Below are positions 60,065 to 64,000 of a stretch of DNA of 64,000 nt, piece after piece. Origin of the DNA: Candidatus Sulfopaludibacter sp. SbA3 (lineage in GTDB: Bacteria > Acidobacteriota > Vicinamibacteria > Vicinamibacterales > UBA2999). The stretch spans positions 124,001 to 188,000 of the forward strand of contig CAMDNQ010000004.1 of NCBI GenBank assembly GCA_945903265.1, given 5' to 3'. The notes under the pieces were generated by a model. The model was given only the letters and a program-made list of their open reading frames with translations. It searched no databases and was not told the DNA's origin. Position numbers and translations under genes: made by a program. Numbering within the stretch: position 1 is the first letter of the stretch; the number at the start of each line of letters is the position of its first letter.

Positions 60065-61906
60065 ATGGCTTCTCACACGACCAAGAGTATCCGCGACCTC
60101 CTGAAGCACATCGACAGCGATGAACTTGTGCTTCCGGAGATTCAACGAGACTTCGTCTGGACGCCCAAGAGCGTGATGTTGCTCTTCGACTCCCTGTTCA
60201 GGGACATGCCGATTGGTCACATTCTGATCTGGAAAGCCAGGCAGGCTGTCGAGGCGAAGGCCTTTAGCAAGAAGGCCAACCCCCTCAACCCCGGACAGAT
60301 CGAGTCCTTCTACGGGTACCTGCTTGATGGCCAACAGCGGCTCACAGCCATTGCCCGTGTAAAGGATCGCGACCCGGACTACCCACTCAGATTCAATCTG
60401 AAGCCAACCGCCGCAGGATCCAAAGACACTCGCTTTGCCTGGGAGAACAAGCGGAATGCGGAGGATCCCTGGTTTGTCTCCGTCGACAATGTGCTGAACA
60501 AAAATCTCAAGCCAGTGCAGATGTTGGATGAGATTCGAGCTCGCGAGCAAGTGACTCCGGAAGACGCGGAGAAGATCCAGGAAGATTTCCTCAAGCTACA
60601 GGGGATCCTCGATTACTCCGTTGGAATCACCGAATTCGAGTCGGACGACTACCGCGAGGCCACTGAGCTCTTCATCCGTTTCAACGGCACCGGCAGGAGG
60701 CTCAGTAAGAGCGACTTGGCGATGGCGGAACTGGCCCTCTCTGTCCCTGGGCTTGCGGGGGACGAGATGATGTCGGTGCGCCGACGTTGGCCCGCATTCC
60801 CATTCACCGCGCCCTTCCTCGTGCAGTGCTTGCTCGCCGTTCATACCGACCGACTGGCCCTCAAGGAAGTCAGTACGGCGTGGGGCCAAGCCAATCCGAA
60901 GGCTGTAAGAGCTAGTTGGAAGAAACTGGAAAAGGCCATCGAGCAAGTTGTGGCTTTTCTGACGGGAACTGTCCGGTGGCGTCGGCTATCGACCTTGCCC
61001 TCGATTAACGCGTTGGTGCCACTCATCTACGCAGTTGCCAAGACTGGTCACTTCGAGGCCGCTGACCGGGACGTGGCGCGCCGGTGGCTGCACCTCGTGA
61101 CGCTCCACTACCACTTCAGCGGCTCGGCGAATACGACCATGGACCGAATGATCCGTAAGGTCGCTGAGAGTCCGAGCATAAAGGCGCTTTGGAAGGCGAC
61201 ATTGAAGGGGTCTCTAAAACCGATGCGGTCCTTGGACTTCGAAACATCTCGTCTGAGTGGCCCTGAGATGGCGCTCTTCACGGCGATGCTCAGTACCGCT
61301 GATGCGAAGGACTGGATTGCATTGGACCGTCGCCTTGATGGATCGGTTCTGGGAAAGCACGCCGAGTTACAGGTGCACCACTTCTTTCCGCGCTCGCTTT
61401 TGAGGAAGCACGGCGTCGAAGACCAAAGAATCAACACGATGGGTAACTACACCGTCATTTCTGCCGACACCAACCTCAACGTCGGCACCGAGGAACCCGC
61501 CACGTACATGGCGCGTATCGGTGAGCACCGGCGAGCCGAGAAGGGCGTTGATGAAGGCGCTCTTGCCCGAGTTGAACTCGCCGACCACGACCAGCAGGAA
61601 GAACTCGTCGAGCTGGGCAATGGACTGCGCGAGGACGGCCTGATCCGCGGAAGTGGCGCCAAAGCGGACCAGGGAGTCGCGGATGTCGCCGAGCAGCGCG
61701 CGCGAGTCGTTGAGCTGCTGCTGGAGCGCGGGGTTGAGGATAGAGGCGGCCACCGGGGCGATCGCACGCAAGTGGCGGGCCGAAACGGTCCGCCTAAAGG
61801 CGGACACTACGTACGAGCGGGAGGCGCTAGGAAAGCAGCCGGATCTTCTCGCGCAGGTCTTCGACGTGCGCCTGGAGTTTCGTCAGCCGGTTCAACTGTG
61901 CGTTGA
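60065..61906 (+). CDS. DUF262/HNH (GmrSD-like) protein with a foreign, fused C-terminus
   Basis: A 613-residue frame, of which about residues 1-485 are native. The N-terminal DUF262 domain has LPEIQRDFVWTPKSVMLLFDSL, PIGHILIWK and the signature DGQQRLTAI; the C-terminal DUF1524/HNH nuclease has HHFFPRSLL and NTMGNYTVISADTNLNVG. Family members restrict modified phage DNA (GmrSD, BrxU-like). After about 61515 the frame runs antisense through a dynamin-like gene (EHRRAEKGVDEG is the reverse of SPVLTDTRH-coding DNA), so the end is a fusion and its true stop is lost. A minus-strand dynamin fragment overlaps. Confidence 0.78.
   Translation: MASHTTKSIRDLLKHIDSDELVLPEIQRDFVWTPKSVMLLFDSLFRDMPIGHILIWKARQAVEAKAFSKKANPLNPGQIESFYGYLLDGQQRLTAIARVKDRDPDYPLRFNLKPTAAGSKDTRFAWENKRNAEDPWFVSVDNVLNKNLKPVQMLDEIRAREQVTPEDAEKIQEDFLKLQGILDYSVGITEFESDDYREATELFIRFNGTGRRLSKSDLAMAELALSVPGLAGDEMMSVRRRWPAFPFTAPFLVQCLLAVHTDRLALKEVSTAWGQANPKAVRASWKKLEKAIEQVVAFLTGTVRWRRLSTLPSINALVPLIYAVAKTGHFEAADRDVARRWLHLVTLHYHFSGSANTTMDRMIRKVAESPSIKALWKATLKGSLKPMRSLDFETSRLSGPEMALFTAMLSTADAKDWIALDRRLDGSVLGKHAELQVHHFFPRSLLRKHGVEDQRINTMGNYTVISADTNLNVGTEEPATYMARIGEHRRAEKGVDEGALARVELADHDQQEELVELGNGLREDGLIRGSGAKADQGVADVAEQRARVVELLLERGVEDRGGHRGDRTQVAGRNGPPKGGHYVRAGGARKAAGSSRAGLRRAPGVSSAGSTVR
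61516..61807 (-). pseudogene. Dynamin-like GTPase, N-terminal remnant
   Basis: From GTG 61807 the minus strand reads a 90-residue stretch with LVVVGEFNSGKSAFINALLGSPVL, the P-loop start of bacterial dynamins, then switches at about 61515 to sequence antisense to the DUF262 gene. The remaining GTPase is absent. The start GTG lies in a palindromic element. It probably belonged with the collagen-like gene upstream (61827-62156). Confidence 0.75.
61786..61814 (-). repeat. Palindromic element copy 13
   Basis: On the minus strand, TACGTAGTG leads to TCCGCCTTTAGGCGGA with a TTTA loop. Its GTG is the start of the dynamin-like remnant, the same stop/start arrangement as copy 1. Confidence 0.85.
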
Positions 61907-62156
61907 GCTCGCCGTAGATGTTCTCGATGTGCCGATCGACGGCCTTGATAAGGCGTGTGCGGCTTTTGGAAGTGGGCGCCGTCGCCTGCGCACCCTTTTT
62001 GCCCTCCGCGCCGCGACGTCCAACTGCCCCCGTCTTGCCGATAAGTCCCCGCGCTCCGCCCGAGCCGGTGAAGCCTCTCTCACCTGCAGGACCGGGAGGT
62101 CCGGGGATTCCTTGCAGTCCACGCGCGCCACGGCTGGGCTGTTTTCTCTTTGCCAT
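61827..62156 (-). CDS. Small collagen-like protein with C-terminal coiled coil
   Basis: A 109-residue protein. Residues about 8-50 are Gly-x-y triplets (GLQGIPGPPGPAGERGFTG), followed by a helix (SRTRLIKAVDRHIENIYGEL; QLNRLTKLQAHVEDLREKIR). No signal peptide is seen, so it may be cytoplasmic. It lies directly upstream of the dynamin-like remnant on the same strand; the pair may once have been a membrane-remodelling module. Confidence 0.72.
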   Translation of the reverse strand: MAKRKQPSRGARGLQGIPGPPGPAGERGFTGSGGARGLIGKTGAVGRRGAEGKKGAQATAPTSKSRTRLIKAVDRHIENIYGELNAQLNRLTKLQAHVEDLREKIRLLS

Positions 62157-62196
62157 ATAGACGTCCGATTATCGCGCGATTAGATAGACTCTGCCT

Positions 62197-62625
62197 ATGT
62201 GGCGGCGATGCGTGGCGTTTGGGTGTGGGCTCCTGCTCGGGGCTCTCATTATCGAAGCCACGGTCGAAGCGCATCACTCCATCGCCGGTGCCTACGACAC
62301 CCGCCGCGAGGTCCGGATCGAAGGGGTTGTCACGCAGTTCGAGTTCATCAATCCACATGCGTTTCTGACGGTGGAGGTGCGGGAAGCAGGCCGCGCTCCG
62401 CAGCGGTGGCGCGTCGAGCTGGACGACCGGGGCGAGCTGTCGGAGATCGGGATGACGGCGCAGACGCTCCAGCCCGGCCACCAGGTGATTGTCACGGGCA
62501 GTCCTGCCCGCCGCGAGGGGAACCAGATGTATCTCGTCCGCCTCGATCGTCCCGCCGACGGCTATAGCTTTGAACAGGTGGACGGCCGGCCCACGCTGCG
62601 GTCGCGGCCGCGAGGCAGCGAGTAA
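62197..62625 (+). CDS. DUF6152-like secreted protein
   Basis: A 142-residue protein with a signal peptide (RRCVAFGCGLLLGALIIEAT) and the pattern AHHSIAGAYDTRREVRIEGVVTQFEFINPHAFL, an OB-like beta domain typical of DUF6152. The function is unknown. TAGACT at 62185-62190 lies 6 bases before the ATG with no Shine-Dalgarno. Confidence 0.75.
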   Translation: MWRRCVAFGCGLLLGALIIEATVEAHHSIAGAYDTRREVRIEGVVTQFEFINPHAFLTVEVREAGRAPQRWRVELDDRGELSEIGMTAQTLQPGHQVIVTGSPARREGNQMYLVRLDRPADGYSFEQVDGRPTLRSRPRGSE

Positions 62626-62635
62626 AATAGTGGCC

Positions 62636-62863
62636 ATGCCGCGAACCGCAAGAGTAGTGACGTGGAATGGCAAGGACGTTCCGACCGAGCTGCGCGAGCT
62701 GCCCGCCGGCCGCTACGTGGTGGAGGCGATCGACGACGCCGCGCCCGTGCTGTCGCCTGAGGAAGAAGCGGGCATCGAGACGGCGCTTGAATCGTACCGC
62801 CAGGGCCGCGTCGTCGATGCCAGGCACGCGCGCCACATCATCGACACCGCCCTCGGGCGGTGA
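62636..62863 (+). CDS. Small hypothetical protein, antitoxin-like
   Basis: A 75-residue protein. The start is a short beta part (TARVVTWNGKDVPTELREL) and the end a helix (EEEAGIETALESYRQGRVVDAR). The helical end resembles RelB/Phd-like antitoxins, but no toxin follows. TAAAAT at 62623-62628 lies 7 bases before the ATG. Confidence 0.55.
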   Translation: MPRTARVVTWNGKDVPTELRELPAGRYVVEAIDDAAPVLSPEEEAGIETALESYRQGRVVDARHARHIIDTALGR

Positions 62864-62874
62864 AAGTCACCTAC

Positions 62875-63096
62875 CTACTCTGAACCGTCCGCGCGACCGA
62901 GGCTGACGTAGCGTTCGCTTCCATCCCTCACGACCTGCACACGCCACGGATTGCAGCAGACTTCGCAGTCCTGAACGAAGCTTCCCGACACGTCAGGCTC
63001 CACGTAGATTTCGACGTCCTCGCCGCAGTACGGGCAGGTCACCGTCCACGTGTCGTCCACAGACCCGTCCATCGGTGAATCGTTGTCGTCGTCCAT
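62875..63096 (-). CDS. CPXCG-motif cysteine-rich protein
   Basis: A 73-residue protein starting at ATG 63096, which overlaps the upstream MBL-fold stop by one base (TGATG). Cys motifs are CPYCGED and CEVCCNPWRVQV, the family pattern. It probably binds zinc. The function is unknown. Confidence 0.82.
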   Translation of the reverse strand: MDDDNDSPMDGSVDDTWTVTCPYCGEDVEIYVEPDVSGSFVQDCEVCCNPWRVQVVRDGSERYVSLGRADGSE

Positions 63097-64000
63097 CACG
63101 CGGTCGTGAGCTCCTGATACGCCGCGGTCAGCACGTGCGCGAGCGAGAACTGCGGGAAGGCGGACGGATAGTTCTTCACGACGTCGCCATACTCCGCGAA
63201 GCCCGGGAGCGCGTTGAGGGCGACGATCTCCGCTTCGGAGCGGCCAGCCGCGATGCCGCGCTGGACGTGCTCCAGCGCCGCCGACAGGTAGTCGCGGAAT
63301 CGCGCCACGTCGGCCCGCGCGCCGGTGACGGCGTCGCGCGCGCCGTGGCCGAAGATGAACGCCGCATCCGCATGGTCGCGGAGGATCGTCTCCAGGACAG
63401 CGATCCAGCTTCGAATCGAGGCGCCGGACGCCCTGTCCACGAACGGCGGAACGCCGTTGAACACCAGGTCGCCCAGGTGGATGACGTTGGCGCGCTCGAA
63501 GATGACGATCGCATCGCCGCCGGTGTGGGCGGATCCGTGGAACATCGCCGTGACGCGCTCGTCGCCGATGTCTGTCGACCAGCGATCGGTGAAGGTGGTG
63601 TCGGCCATCGCCGTGTCCAGGGGAGGACTTGCGGCAGCCACCATCCGGCGATGGGCGTCGGCACAGCGTTCGTGCTGGACGATCTGCCGCGCGACCGGAC
63701 GGAAGACGCCATTGCCCGCCGTATGGTCGGCGTGGTGATGGCTGTTGATGAGGACCAGGCGCTCGATCTTCGAGCCGATCTTCGAGCGGCGCGTCAATTC
63801 ATCGAGGACGCCGCGCGCGGTGGCGGGGAACTGGCTGTCGACGACGAGCGCTTCTCCGCGGACCGATAACCAGCCTATCGCGCCGCCCGGGCCGACGAAG
63901 ATGCCTACGCCGCGGCGGATCTCCCGAAAGGGTGATGTCTGGAGGGTAAAGAGCGGAAAAGCGGCGGCGAGCGCTGCCTGTGTGAGGAAGCCCCGCCGCC
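63096..64000 (-). CDS. Tat-exported MBL-fold metallo-hydrolase, N-terminus cut by the window edge
   Basis: On the minus strand the frame runs to the window end at 64000, so a few N-terminal residues are missing. The visible start is a Tat-like signal RRGFLTQAALAAAFPLF. The mature protein has the zinc motif NSHHHADHTAGN, then FHGSAHTGGDAIVIFE and HLGDLVFNG, all MBL-fold. It is likely a periplasmic lactonase, thiolesterase or related hydrolase. It is coupled to the CPXCG gene. Confidence 0.83.
   Translation of the reverse strand, partial: RRGFLTQAALAAAFPLFTLQTSPFREIRRGVGIFVGPGGAIGWLSVRGEALVVDSQFPATARGVLDELTRRSKIGSKIERLVLINSHHHADHTAGNGVFRPVARQIVQHERCADAHRRMVAAASPPLDTAMADTTFTDRWSTDIGDERVTAMFHGSAHTGGDAIVIFERANVIHLGDLVFNGVPPFVDRASGASIRSWIAVLETILRDHADAAFIFGHGARDAVTGARADVARFRDYLSAALEHVQRGIAAGRSEAEIVALNALPGFAEYGDVVKNYPSAFPQFSLAHVLTAAYQELTTA

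Overview
The window is high-GC DNA with the gene density and codon bias of a free-living Gram-negative heterotroph. A heptose-containing LPS pathway, a TonB receptor with an N-terminal carboxypeptidase-like domain (Oar type), c-type cytochromes, Tat signals and many small hypothetical proteins together suggest Acidobacteriota, probably near Vicinamibacteria. That placement is inference from gene content; there is no rRNA in the window.

Layout. 1-75 is the start of gap (minus). 190-7505 is a tightly overlapping lipid A/inner-core operon (waaA, lpxK, an LpxL-type acyltransferase, waaF, hldA, hldC, a WaaC-type transferase, an ICMT-like membrane methyltransferase), followed by tRNA-Val and tRNA-Asp. 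7793-22722 is a catabolic region: two amidohydrolases (one LigJ-like), a zinc alcohol dehydrogenase, two class II aldolases, aroE, a Rieske oxygenase of phthalate-dioxygenase type, an HpaI-type aldolase, a LysE exporter, a PanB-like enzyme, an alpha/beta hydrolase with a Cys nucleophile, a 4,5-dihydroxyphthalate-decarboxylase-like protein and a DASS transporter. 22722-36015 is one long plus-strand operon: an orphan EutA-like ATPase, an Fe(III)-type ABC importer (permease and ATPase), a ThDP enzyme, a 3-hydroxyisobutyrate-dehydrogenase-like reductase, four cupin proteins and three related solute-binding proteins. The probable logic is uptake of one substrate class followed by oxidation or decarboxylation in the cytoplasm; the substrate is unknown.

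36150-48565 holds a second decarboxylase/NMT1-like protein, a B3-like metallo-hydrolase, an Oar-type receptor, LigC-type ligase, Ada, ActP/DUF485, and a cytochrome c/ThDP-enzyme pair in which the ThDP enzyme carries a Tat signal. 48660-58997 has small proteins, CspA, a collagen-like secreted protein, a diheme cytochrome, a TonB receptor, a DUF433/DUF5615 toxin-antitoxin pair, an ABC-F ATPase and ArfB. 59109-61520 looks like an acquired island with a DUF262/HNH (GmrSD-like) gene whose end is fused into a broken dynamin-like GTPase gene. 61827-64000 ends with small proteins and a Tat-exported MBL-fold hydrolase cut by the window edge.

Two non-genic systems stand out. First, about 13 copies of a short palindromic element (GTAG, then a GC-rich stem, usually with a TTTA or TTCA loop) sit at operon junctions, where they often supply the stop codon of one gene and the start or N-terminus of the next, and sometimes lie in frame inside genes. 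Second, six or more long imperfect hairpins are built of repeated short words (GGTTC/GGGTGCT, CACGAAG, GGGATC, CAACG and others). One of them brackets a four-helix-bundle gene like those in 23S rRNA intervening sequences, and another encodes most of a lipoprotein signal peptide.
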